From: an uncultured Eubacteriales bacterium
Lineage (GTDB): Bacteria > Bacillota > Clostridia > Christensenellales > Borkfalkiaceae
Assembly: GCA_902465495.1 (NCBI GenBank)
Contig: CABQND010000026.1
Location: forward strand, 1-27,844
DNA length: 27,844 bases
Reading direction: 5' to 3'
The position numbers and the translations under genes were made by a program. This document shows positions 15,801 through 22,510 of this stretch, one piece after another. Position 1 is the stretch's first letter; each line of letters begins with the position of its first letter. The notes beneath the pieces are model-generated. The model had not been told where the DNA came from and made no database searches. It worked only from the letters and a program-made list of their open reading frames with translations.

Positions 15801-16405
15801 TCATCAAAATACAGTTCGGAAACGGTGTGACGAAGATCGATCGTTGCGCCCTTGGGCGTTTTGTACAACCCGTCCGCCTGCAACGCGGCATATTCGCTTT
15901 CGGAACCCTCCGCCGCGCCGCTGCGGGGGCCGCTTTCGAACAAGCCCGCCGACACGGTGAGCGTTCCGCCCGAAATGCGCAGCACGCTGCCGACCGGATT
16001 ATAAAAGCTACCCGTCTGTTCCTCAGACGTATCGATGATGGTGAGCTTGACGCCCTGCGTGACATTGAGGAGAGGTTCGCGGTTGTTCCTTTGAATCTCG
16101 TGGCCGTTGAGGTCAATGACGAGGTCGGAATTGACGTCGCTGATCCCACCCGAAATGATGAGTGGGTTATCAACATCGTCCTTGATCTTAATGTTGTTGT
16201 AGCCGTTTTCAATGGCCGTGAAAAATTCGTTGACCGATTCGATCTCGACCTGGTTGGATACGACGTACTCCATTTCGCCCGTGTAAATGCTTTCCGACCC
16301 GAGCTCGGCGCTGTACCGCCCCAGCGTGAGCGACACGGTAAACGACGTTGCGATGACGAGGATCAGAAGCACGGGGATCAGGACCGATTTGATTTTTGTA
16401 CTCAT
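12830..16405 (-). CDS. Large secreted beta-helix-like surface protein with SipW-type leader
   Basis: 1191 residues. The N-terminus has a hydrophobic core (about 8-28) followed by LGRYSAELGS, the Arg-Tyr pattern seen after SipW-processed leaders. The rest is Gly/Ser/Thr/Asn-rich with dozens of short GG-x-(F/L/I) turns (INGGSF, IKGGSL, IEGGTF), the signature of a right-handed parallel beta-helix. Around 625-760 and 780-905 a long unit is duplicated: both copies contain VTHTG(V/L)AN followed later by IKSYAVRV and a GGG(L/I)YV turn. There is no LPXTG motif. It is probably an extracellular fibre component or adhesin. Its ATG overlaps the previous gene's stop (ATGA). The gene is GC-rich compared with the island's right half. 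Confidence 0.75.
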   Translation of the reverse strand: MSTKIKSVLIPVLLILVIATSFTVSLTLGRYSAELGSESIYTGEMEYVVSNQVEIESVNEFFTAIENGYNNIKIKDDVDNPLIISGGISDVNSDLVIDLNGHEIQRNNREPLLNVTQGVKLTIIDTSEEQTGSFYNPVGSVLRISGGTLTVSAGLFESGPRSGAAEGSESEYAALQADGLYKTPKGATIDLRHTVSELYFDDENYYTDVSMPVILPAVETLDNGNRAVNGNMYFSEGYKDNTYIPADTYLYFTLNDATVENATISAEGSADYYYTYYLNRDTFEYAGDQSGNDENTVMITVYVYQNVKGAANKDTRFSSIGMESGNLYVRGGTYHSYFGEEDTYCVDASGGYMSIESGEFFAYGDSVCVECAYARGTNAEDEYLSITDGAFYSEIGNTVSVTRGRMVVSQAAFTKNAVSGGAVSACNQNGSAIYVSGGSLNVSSASSIGFSLYGSGMSGITATGSGASVSVENVEMNFYSGQSAGADQTSPAGISFNTGIYAEDGTVTCSGTTAFRVIGSYSSGIYSQGGGISILGDSFTCSVTMDETQKVLSSTAIRSVGGSIGFNVGQAQIDSNGLGITVDGGNITFEHGSSSAIGIETSRGTAVYVDEGTITMDANSTLNVTSKIDDSCSWVSDTGVNINNGVYINGGSFMSKGVLTVTHTGVANSDTSDSSGTSDSKIKSYAVRVDGQASASGSTFEAANAEITTVTNGGGLYVNGGSIGLGTANITTQGFGIAMRGSAGDTVTIESGLTLTAQRATGIYITGGSLQLNGDAEITSTIDENYDFCPNSAQDSYDGVFIKGGSLTAEGTFNVTHTGLANDAQYDNNGNTLYREYVIKSYAVRVLKGDAASNVTIKKGTIINYVTGYSGSQTGGGGGIYVEASETDSVKLGEVNSSDLTVQTTGTDQHQQGDDYISITGAAGNWAYRESRTGGHAVEVNGGNLHIYGGKYTSAQGDGVLVKSGTVTIDSGEFLGQDVYDAKDGGNLAGPAASYSLKVYGGTADINGGTFGAGSSKKSNGAFIMGTSAQNAATVNISDATFEVSGQAGFSIFEYASIVFEGKVSVSGDACAIAVEDRTAPVDITIKGGTFKSTGSSGNFNGIWYSNPNAKLTIEGGTFEGSSGSGLQFAKAPNTGSDGRCNVQLSGGTYSGTKYAIDRNNQSFSINDILAPNYNFSGSVTSRSCSVVKNG

Positions 16406-17730
16406 ACGTCACCCCCCGATTGCGAAGCCTGTGCGAACAGGGCGGTAAATTTTACTTCGTAACTTTTGGACAGCAATTCGTACGCGTGCATGTCGCCCGC
16501 GAACGGATCGCCGACAAGCGCGGAAATATCGATATCGCGTGCGCCCGTCGTGTTGGAGCACGTGCCCGTGTCTGTTCCGAAAACGAGCGCAGTGCCGTAA
16601 TCGTACCCTTCCAGCACGCTCTGCCCGCCGAATGTGATGGGATGGACGAAGCTTGCCGTGGAATTTTCGCTGATGGGCGCAACGTGATACAGCGAAACGT
16701 CGTACGCGCCCGCGCCGTCATACAGGCACTGCACGCGCACCGTCGTCTGCGTTTCTTCGCCCGCGTACGCCGCCGGCTGATCGAAAGAATACCCCAGCAC
16801 TTCGGCGCCCTCGTACGTGTACGCGCCGTTCCCCGAAGGAGGGGTCGTGATCATGGCGTTGTCCGCGTCCGTCCAGCTGCCGCTGAGCCCCTCGCTGCCG
16901 ATGCGCTCGGTCAGCGTGAAATACAGCACGTACGTGCGCGTCTGCTCCTGCCCCGCGGTAAGGTACATGGACGGAAGGGTGATATCCACGGTGTAAAAAT
17001 CCACCGCTTTCTGCAATTCGAGGAACAGCTGCGGCGCGTAGTCGTTTTCGTCTTTGCCGCGCTGAAAGCCCAGCGAATAATGCGTTTGTTTGTTCTGCGC
17101 CGAAACCGAAAGGGTCAGCCCCGACGCGCCCTCGCTTTGCGCCGTAAGCGTGCGCGAAGCCGAGCCCGTGCTCAGCGTGCCGTTCACGAGCATGGCCTCG
17201 TCCGCAACGCTCTGCCCGTGACCGCCCTCCGTTTTGTTGTCGTAATAATCTTCAAACGAGGATGTATCCACCGTTTGGTTATCGTACGTGCGGTAATTTC
17301 CGTTTTCGTCGTAAATGAGTTCGCCGAGAACGATTTCGGGCGTGCACACGCGCGTGGTGCCCGACTGCGCGTCCTGATCGGCAAGCTGCAGCGCAAGATG
17401 ATCCGCCATTTCGGCGGGCAGGTAAATGCGCAGGGTGCCCTGCACGTCCACGGCGCTTACGATGCCGTTTTTGGAATTTTTGATCGTGTAGCGCATGGTG
17501 CGCGCCGTGCTGGCGACGCTACCGTTATTCAGCCAATAATTGACGTTGGGAATGGACGTAGACGAAATGTCGTCCACTTCGTACGAACTTTGAAACCGCG
17601 CAAGATGTGCCGTGCTCTCCCCCGATGTCGTCATGGAGTAGCGAGAAAAAGTCACCCCCGTAAACAGCAGACTGACAACAAGCAGATAGCTTAAATATCT
17701 TATAATGGGAATTTTTATCTTTTTACTCAT
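16402..17730 (-). CDS. Secreted TasA-like/SipW-dependent protein
   Basis: 442 residues. Leader: KKIKIPIIRY, then a hydrophobic core, then TFSRYSMTTSGESTAHLARF, which fits the SipW-cognate signal peptide class. The mature part is beta-rich with no Cys-rich or enzyme motif, ending near YELLSKSYEVKFTALFAQ. I infer an extracellular fibre or matrix subunit. Its start overlaps the sipW2 stop by 8 nt and its stop overlaps the start of the beta-helix gene, so the three are translated as a coupled block, with the dedicated peptidase first. Confidence 0.7.
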   Translation of the reverse strand: MSKKIKIPIIRYLSYLLVVSLLFTGVTFSRYSMTTSGESTAHLARFQSSYEVDDISSTSIPNVNYWLNNGSVASTARTMRYTIKNSKNGIVSAVDVQGTLRIYLPAEMADHLALQLADQDAQSGTTRVCTPEIVLGELIYDENGNYRTYDNQTVDTSSFEDYYDNKTEGGHGQSVADEAMLVNGTLSTGSASRTLTAQSEGASGLTLSVSAQNKQTHYSLGFQRGKDENDYAPQLFLELQKAVDFYTVDITLPSMYLTAGQEQTRTYVLYFTLTERIGSEGLSGSWTDADNAMITTPPSGNGAYTYEGAEVLGYSFDQPAAYAGEETQTTVRVQCLYDGAGAYDVSLYHVAPISENSTASFVHPITFGGQSVLEGYDYGTALVFGTDTGTCSNTTGARDIDISALVGDPFAGDMHAYELLSKSYEVKFTALFAQASQSGGDV

Positions 17731-18235
17731 TTTTCTTCCTAGGCACCTCCATAACGATATTCGTCAAAACCCAGAGGACAATGCCGCCTCCGATCACGCA
17801 GAAAAGCCCGAGCGGACTTTGCAAAAAGTAAACGACATTTCCGAACCCCTTCCACACTGCCACAACCTTGCCTACCACCGCCGATTTGGGAACGCTGAAA
17901 TCGTCCGCCGTATCATTTGCATCCCCTTTTGTCGCATATGTATCACCTGAAACGAGGATAATGCGGTGTGTGATATATGAGCCACTTTTATCGTCGTAAA
18001 AGGTGATGACGTCCCCAACAACATATTCTTTCTGCGATTTGGTGATGATGAAATCGCCCACTTCGATCTCATCCGCCATACTGCCAGAAACGACGGTTGC
18101 ACACGCAAACCCAAACGCTACGGGCATTCCGTTTTTAAACAGCGTACGGGCAATCAGTATATAAGCGTTGTACACCACCAATACCCCGATCACGACGAGA
18201 AGAAGTGTACGAATCACTATTTTTACCTTACCCAT
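17723..18235 (-). CDS. sipW: SipW-type signal peptidase I (second copy)
   Basis: 170 residues. N-terminal TM (about 9-30), catalytic Ser in VVSGSM (S52), and His instead of Lys as general base in YITHRII (H90), then TKGDANDTADD, then a C-terminal TM (about 137-158). The Ser/His arrangement marks the SipW/ER-type branch that processes TasA-like proteins. The frame is open upstream, but ATG 18235 starts 4 nt after the previous stop, so coupling explains the weak ribosome site. It directly precedes two genes with SipW-type leaders, its likely substrates. Confidence 0.88.
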   Translation of the reverse strand: MGKVKIVIRTLLLVVIGVLVVYNAYILIARTLFKNGMPVAFGFACATVVSGSMADEIEVGDFIITKSQKEYVVGDVITFYDDKSGSYITHRIILVSGDTYATKGDANDTADDFSVPKSAVVGKVVAVWKGFGNVVYFLQSPLGLFCVIGGGIVLWVLTNIVMEVPRKKNE

Positions 18236-18239
18236 ATTT

Positions 18240-19643
18240 TCATGCCCGTACGCTGACTTGCGCCGATAAAGAAATAGTAAGCGTATACACGGCGGAGTTC
18301 TGCCCCGCAAGCGTGTCCGCCTCGTCATTGTCTTTCCAGAGCCATTCCAACTCGAACACTGTGGACGATGTCGCTTCCACCGTCAGGCCGTCCAGCCCCA
18401 ACTGTTCCGCACCGACGTACTCTTCCGCTCCCGAAATGTACGCACCGTCCCGCTTTAAGCGATATACAATGCCGATCCCGTATTCGTTTTCCTCGCTGAA
18501 CGTTATCGAATAATCCAAAGTATTTTTGTTTCTGTTTTCAAAAGTAAAGCGATAGGTCCCTTTCATGCCGGGTGCCACTTTTGTGTCACCGAACGTCTCG
18601 TTGAAAAAGATGGGCAGATCTTCGGCATCTTCCCAACTGGTGCCGTCCTCCGACGCGATGAAAATGACGGGCGCGTAGTCCGAGTTTTCCGACCGCGTGA
18701 GAAAATAGGCGCTTAAAATAATAGTGAGCAGCGTGACGAGCACCAAAAACAGCACGAGAGCTAGGATCCAGAACCGCTCCGGCCTGCGCAGGGTGGCTAT
18801 GTACTTGTTGGATAGGGACAAGACGTTGTCGTTTTTGTCCACATAGCCCGTGCGCGATTCGCCGGAATAGACAAATACGTTTGTCTCTTCCTTGACGAAT
18901 GTGCCCTGTTCGTTGCCCTCCTCGTCCTGCCAGACGCCCTTGCGGACTTTACCGATGCGCTCGCCCTGCTTGTTGAAGACAGCAGCACGGCGCGGCAGGC
19001 GCACGTCAATCTGTTCGGGTTCGCCTATGTCCTCCGCCGCCGCGGCTTCCGTTTCTGCGGGAACGGGTACATAGACGGTACGGATTTCCGTGGTTTCCTG
19101 TACCGCCTTTTTGTGCCTGGGTTTTTTAAAGATATTTGCCTGATCTTTTACGATGTACTCCTCGTCACGCACAAAACCGTTGAGAAGGAGAAGTTCATCG
19201 ATGAGTTCCTCGGCATACCTTTCCTGTCTGTCTGAGGAAAGTTTTATCATAAAAGGAAATTTTGCGTAACGCACAACTTCCGAATAGTCTTTATGATGAT
19301 ATTTTTCTACATTGTAGAGCTTGGGATCGAGCGCCAGGAACAGGCGAATGTAACCACCCACCAGGCATACTTTCCCCAAAACTTTTCTGCCCAAGTAAAA
19401 AATTTCCCCGCTGCGGGAAATACGCGACCGCACCTTTTTTGGTTTGCGTTCCGCGGTTTTATAAGCAAGAAACGCGTTTTTTACGGCATCGTAACGCCTG
19501 CCCGCAATGTATCCTGCCTCCCCCATTCGTTCGGCAAACGAACGATTGGAGCGCTCCGCCGCCGTCGGAATGTTTGACGGAGCCTTTTCCTGCGCGGTCC
19601 GAGATGATTCCGACACTTTCCTTTCTTCGTTTTCCGTTTCCAT
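18240..19643 (-). CDS. Membrane-anchored protein with TasA-like ectodomain
   Basis: 467 residues in three parts. A long, charged, probably cytoplasmic part (1-290) includes a segment DPKLYNVEKYHHKDYSEVV (about 106-124) and a stretch FNKQGERIGKVRKGVW with repeated turns (about 223-270). A single TM lies at about 291-315. The C-terminal 150 residues are beta-rich and end TLTISLSAQVSVRA, like TasA/SipW-dependent domains. It may link the fibre to the membrane, a role like TapA (inference). ATG 19643 is chosen over GTG 19652 because AAGGCGG lies 8 nt upstream of it. It is the gene before sipW2. Confidence 0.6.
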   Translation of the reverse strand: METENEERKVSESSRTAQEKAPSNIPTAAERSNRSFAERMGEAGYIAGRRYDAVKNAFLAYKTAERKPKKVRSRISRSGEIFYLGRKVLGKVCLVGGYIRLFLALDPKLYNVEKYHHKDYSEVVRYAKFPFMIKLSSDRQERYAEELIDELLLLNGFVRDEEYIVKDQANIFKKPRHKKAVQETTEIRTVYVPVPAETEAAAAEDIGEPEQIDVRLPRRAAVFNKQGERIGKVRKGVWQDEEGNEQGTFVKEETNVFVYSGESRTGYVDKNDNVLSLSNKYIATLRRPERFWILALVLFLVLVTLLTIILSAYFLTRSENSDYAPVIFIASEDGTSWEDAEDLPIFFNETFGDTKVAPGMKGTYRFTFENRNKNTLDYSITFSEENEYGIGIVYRLKRDGAYISGAEEYVGAEQLGLDGLTVEATSSTVFELEWLWKDNDEADTLAGQNSAVYTLTISLSAQVSVRA

Positions 19644-19715
19644 ACGAAACACCGCCTTATTTGCTCTTTTCTCTTTGTCTTAAAAGTTACGGATTTACTC
19701 TGCACACAACCATAT

Positions 19716-19756
19716 ACTGCCGCGCCCGACGCCCACACTGCTGTGGGCGCGGCAGT
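19716..19756 (-). promoter_or_regulatory. Strong intercistronic stem-loop
   Basis: ACTGCCGCGCCC (19716-19727) pairs perfectly with GGGCGCGGCAGT (19745-19756), 12 bp with a 17-nt interior that can also fold. No T-run follows on the minus strand, so it looks like an mRNA-stabilising or partial-attenuation structure after the TasA-like gene rather than a full terminator. Confidence 0.6.
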
Positions 19757-19780
19757 TAATATAGCTATGCAAGGTTTGAA

Positions 19781-20458
19781 TTATGCTTCGGGGATCTGCG
19801 TGCTCTGGACAGCCGTGTAGGAAATGTTGTATGACACAGACGTAACATTTTCACCTATCCAGGTATCGCGCACGTCCGCAGCTTCACCAGTAGCGCTTGC
19901 CGTATCGCTCGTCCAAATCACCTCTGCATAGATATAAACAACACCAGTTTTTTCTGCGAGTGGAATTTGCGTTGTACCGCTTGCAATAGCATTCGTAGCA
20001 TTATTTTCACCTTCCTGGGTGCCGTACCACAATTTAATGGTGAATACTTCTTTCACCTTTGGCTCCGTGGGATCAGAAAATTCGACACCTGCCGTGACAT
20101 TTACATCTCCCGCTGCAACAGTAACCAGTGCCGCCACATCTCCTGTATTATTGATTGTAGCAATAAGCAATTTTCCCGTAGAATTGCTACGTACAGTATT
20201 TGCTGTATACTCATCATCAACGGTGGTGTTATAATCGTACTTAGAAGGGGAAAGCTTTTCTGCAAAATTAACACTCGTTCCACCTTCAATAGCCCCACCT
20301 TTAATATCAATCGCCCATTTAGCAACATTCAACGTAGCCGAACCGCTTCCGTTGCTGGTATAACGGGCAAACGTGCTCCCCAGGAAGCAGCAGCTGATCA
20401 ACGTAAGGATGACCACCAACAACAACATTTTTGAAACAACATTTTTTCTCTTTGTCAT
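19781..20458 (-). CDS. TasA/CalY-like secreted fibre protein
   Basis: 225 residues. Basic N-terminus, hydrophobic core (about 11-28), then STFARYTSNGSGSATLNVAKW, a textbook SipW-cognate leader and start of a TasA-like domain. The mature chain is Thr/Asn/Val-rich and beta-rich, with no Cys. In Bacillus, TasA forms the amyloid-like fibre of the biofilm matrix; the same role is inferred here. GGAGG lies just before ATG 20458. It follows sipW1 after a gap of about 65 nt and is followed by a strong stem-loop that could raise its transcript level. Confidence 0.8.
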   Translation of the reverse strand: MTKRKNVVSKMLLLVVILTLISCCFLGSTFARYTSNGSGSATLNVAKWAIDIKGGAIEGGTSVNFAEKLSPSKYDYNTTVDDEYTANTVRSNSTGKLLIATINNTGDVAALVTVAAGDVNVTAGVEFSDPTEPKVKEVFTIKLWYGTQEGENNATNAIASGTTQIPLAEKTGVVYIYAEVIWTSDTASATGEAADVRDTWIGENVTSVSYNISYTAVQSTQIPEA

Positions 20459-20522
20459 TTCAAACCTCCCATCATGTATTGTTTCTATGTAAACTTGCCA
20501 TGTGTGTGGTACAAAGCAAAAT

Positions 20523-21263
20523 TTACTCCTCTTTCTTTTCGAAAATTGTTTCGCTTTCCGATTGCGGCGGTTGGGTCTCCTCCTGCTGTCCTTCTTTTAG
20601 TTCCGAGCCTTCCTGAATGCCCTGTTTTTCCACCAGTGCGCGCAGGCGCTCGATTTCTGCGTCCTTTTCCTGCAATTCGGCGCTTTTGTCCGACTTTGCC
20701 CGCTTGTTGAAGATCATCACGCGCGAAACGTCGTACGCGATATAAAGCAAAACGGGAATTCCAACAAACACGAGAATACCGACAGGCGTCTGCATGAACA
20801 TGGCAAAATCGCCGAGTCCGCCGACGCTTCCCACGCATTTCCCCACCACATTTTCCAACACGATCGCTCCGTCCGTCGTATTGTTTGCGTCGCCCTGCGT
20901 TACCAGGGAGATGATTTTGCCGCTTTCATCGCGGAACACGGAGACAATTCTGTGCGTTACAAACGCGCCCGATGTGCGGAAAGTGATGACGTCCCCCTCC
21001 GCAAGCGTCTGTTTTTCCTCTTCGCCCATAAGTTTTACAAAAATCAAGGCGCCTTTTGCGAAGCTGCCCTCCCTGTCGCCGTCCATTGAACCGGACGTGA
21101 CCGCAAGCGGCGCAATGCCGAACACGTCAGGCGGCGTATCGGGGTGAATGCTACCCTTTACGATGAGCGTAAGGTTTACAATCAGTACAGGCAAAAGCAG
21201 AACAATGAGGACAATCATCACGATCATGCTTAATTTGTCAATTTTCCGTTTTCTCTCTTCCAT
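20523..21263 (-). CDS. sipW: SipW-type signal peptidase I (first copy)
   Basis: 246 residues. TM near 11-36, catalytic Ser in VTSGSM (S59), His base in FVTHRIV (H104), then VTQGDANNTTDG and a second TM (about 155-178). Unlike sipW2 it carries a C-terminal cytoplasmic tail of about 65 residues with a Glu/Lys-rich coiled coil. I use ATG 21263 (AAGGA upstream) rather than ATG 21281, which has no ribosome site. It is the first gene of the operon and lies just left of the invertible segment, so its transcription should depend on the segment's orientation. Confidence 0.88.
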   Translation of the reverse strand: MEERKRKIDKLSMIVMIVLIVLLLPVLIVNLTLIVKGSIHPDTPPDVFGIAPLAVTSGSMDGDREGSFAKGALIFVKLMGEEEKQTLAEGDVITFRTSGAFVTHRIVSVFRDESGKIISLVTQGDANNTTDGAIVLENVVGKCVGSVGGLGDFAMFMQTPVGILVFVGIPVLLYIAYDVSRVMIFNKRAKSDKSAELQEKDAEIERLRALVEKQGIQEGSELKEGQQEETQPPQSESETIFEKKEE

Positions 21264-21310
21264 AATGAATCCTTTTAACATTCATACTTTTAACTATATG
21301 CAGCTTGTCC

Positions 21311-21330
21311 CAAAAAAGTACACCAATTTG
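21311..21330 (+). repeat. Left inverted repeat (IRL) of the invertible promoter
   Basis: CAAAAAAGTACACCAATTTG, perfect reverse complement of 21458-21477. It has partial internal dyad symmetry (CAAA...GT-AC-AC...TTTG) about a non-palindromic central AC, as expected for a serine-recombinase crossover site. Confidence 0.9.
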
Positions 21331-21388
21331 AAACTTGGAAACAGTGTAAAATATTGATAATTTTATCAAAATATATCTTAAAAAAACC

Positions 21389-21417
21389 TTGAAAAGTATA
21401 ATAATCTATGCTAAAAT
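21389..21417 (+). promoter_or_regulatory. Invertible promoter (now pointing right)
   Basis: TTGAAA (21389-21394), a 17-nt spacer, TAAAAT (21412-21417) preceded by TG one base upstream. It lies wholly inside the inverted-repeat-bounded segment. As written it drives the recombinase; after inversion it would fire toward sipW1 with a leader of roughly 100 nt. A TTGATAA/TTATCAA palindrome at 21354-21369 may be an operator. Confidence 0.75.
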
Positions 21418-21457
21418 AAAAGTACAGAATATATTTAATGATAAAATATTTAAATTC

Positions 21458-21477
21458 CAAATTGGTGTACTTTTTTG
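21458..21477 (-). repeat. Right inverted repeat (IRR) of the invertible promoter
   Basis: CAAATTGGTGTACTTTTTTG, perfect 20-bp partner of IRL. The 127 bp between the two is the segment expected to flip. No target-site duplication flanks the pair, which argues against a simple transposon remnant. Confidence 0.9.
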
Positions 21478-21491
21478 AAACCCGATTTTTA

Positions 21492-21520
21492 TTTTCAACT
21501 GCCCGCTTTTTTGCTATGCT
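21492..21520 (+). promoter_or_regulatory. Possible fixed promoter for the recombinase
   Basis: TTTTCA (21492-21497), 17 nt, TATGCT (21515-21520) with extended TG. It lies outside the flipping segment, so it could keep the recombinase expressed in both states. The -35 is poor. Confidence 0.35.
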
Positions 21521-21542
21521 TTTCACAAAAAAGGAGTACATC

Positions 21543-22142
21543 ATGAAAACTTACGGTTATGCGCGAGTGTCTGCGAAAGATCAAAATTTGGCAAGACAGC
21601 TCGATTCTTTCAAACGATTCGGAATTCCTCAGCAAAATATTTATGCAGAAAAGAGCAGCGGAAAAGATTTTTGCCGTACAGAGTACCTGAAACTGCGCGG
21701 CATTTTGCAAAAAGATGACCTCCTTGTTATTCAGTCTTTGGACAGACTGGGCAGAAATTATGACCAGATCACAGAAGAATGGCGTAAAATCACACAGTCG
21801 ATAGGAGCAAATATCCTTGTTTTGGATATGCCTCTTTTAGATACTCGGAGCCGCTTGGATACACTGTTAGGGAAATTTGTATCCAATCTCGTTTTGGAAG
21901 TTTTGTCCTTTGTGGCGGAAAACGAACGCTCTAACATTCGGGCGCGACAAGCGGAAGGGATCCGCATCGCCAAGGAACGCGGTGTTAAATTTGGCAGACC
22001 CAAAATCGTCTTAAACGAACAATTTATTTTTGTTGCAAAAAAATATATTGAAAAAGAAATTACCCTTTATGATGCCCTGTCCACATTAAAGATTAGCCGT
22101 TCTTCCTTTTATCGAAGACTTTCGTTATATTCATCGTTTTGA
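21543..22142 (+). CDS. Serine recombinase (resolvase/invertase family)
   Basis: 199 residues, typical of small Hin/Gin/resolvase-type enzymes. The N-terminal catalytic domain begins KTYGYARVSAKDQNLARQLD with nucleophile S10 and R8, and contains LVIQSLDRLGRNYDQI. A long helix (about 105-140, ending NERSNIRARQAEGI) leads to the DNA-binding end GRPKIVLNE and a helix-turn-helix (LYDALSTLKISRSSFYRRL). AGGAG precedes ATG 21543. It lies 65 bp from the right inverted repeat and is the obvious enzyme for inverting the promoter segment. AT-rich like its right-hand neighbours. Confidence 0.9.
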   Translation: MKTYGYARVSAKDQNLARQLDSFKRFGIPQQNIYAEKSSGKDFCRTEYLKLRGILQKDDLLVIQSLDRLGRNYDQITEEWRKITQSIGANILVLDMPLLDTRSRLDTLLGKFVSNLVLEVLSFVAENERSNIRARQAEGIRIAKERGVKFGRPKIVLNEQFIFVAKKYIEKEITLYDALSTLKISRSSFYRRLSLYSSF

Positions 22143-22231
22143 GCATCTTTATTATTAATTGCGCAACCTACAAAAAATAATGTCGCAAAACATAATAAAC
22201 TTAAAATAATATACCTCTTCAGAACCATCAT
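22109..22231 (-). CDS. Small putative lipoprotein
   Basis: 40 residues: KR, a hydrophobic core, and a lipobox FVGC giving a lipidated Cys at residue 23, then a short polar tail INNKDAQNDEYNESLR. GAGGAG lies 8 nt before ATG 22231. It overlaps the end of the serine recombinase on the opposite strand by 34 nt. It may be a real small lipoprotein or a truncated longer one. Confidence 0.5.
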   Translation of the reverse strand: MMVLKRYIILSLLCFATLFFVGCAINNKDAQNDEYNESLR

Positions 22232-22255
22232 ATACAGTTCTCCTCAAAAATTAAA

Positions 22256-22309
22256 CTACCACTTCATCTTTTTATTCGCAACTAAGTCCAAGCACAATTT
22301 TTGTTTCAT
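22256..22309 (-). CDS. Possible 17-residue leader peptide
   Basis: MKQKLCLDLVANKKMKW after GAAGGG with 6-nt spacing, ending just before the small lipoprotein's ribosome site. It could be a leader frame or chance. Confidence 0.25.
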   Translation of the reverse strand: MKQKLCLDLVANKKMKW

Positions 22310-22393
22310 AAAAAACCCTTCACTTCAATTTTCTTAATTAAAGCTCCATAATGCCCAAAAAATTTGAACAGAAACACATCGTCTTGCCCTCAT

Positions 22394-22510
22394 TTACCAA
22401 GGAGTAGGTATTCCGTCAACATAATGCCAATAATTACCGCTTGAGGAGGGCTCGCTTTCGGAATAGTAATAGCGGGTAGCACGGATTAAGTACCCGGATA
22501 AATTCGCAGA
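22394..22510 (-). pseudogene. C-terminal remnant of a BspA-like leucine-rich-repeat surface protein
   Basis: A 38-codon fragment ends RYYYSESEPSSSG and NYWHYVDGIPTPW, the usual tail of Clostridia LRR_5/BspA-type surface proteins. It has no start and lies in a different frame from the metallophosphoesterase remnant to which it is joined near 22510, so a deletion appears to have fused two gene remnants. Confidence 0.5.

Noticed and set aside
16396..17694. 432-codon plus-strand frame opposite the TasA-like gene
   Set aside because: Same cause: codon-bias shadow, Arg/Val-rich, no leader, no recognisable motif.
21264..21400. A leftward promoter for sipW1 in the present orientation
   Set aside because: A TATAGT is present near 21290 but without a fitting -35; other pairs have poor boxes or spacing. 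None matches the invertible promoter.
21311..21477. The inverted repeats as ends of a small transposon (MITE)
   Set aside because: No target-site duplication, one copy in the window, and the repeats have crossover-site symmetry with a promoter between them beside a recombinase gene. Genome-wide copy number could still change this view.
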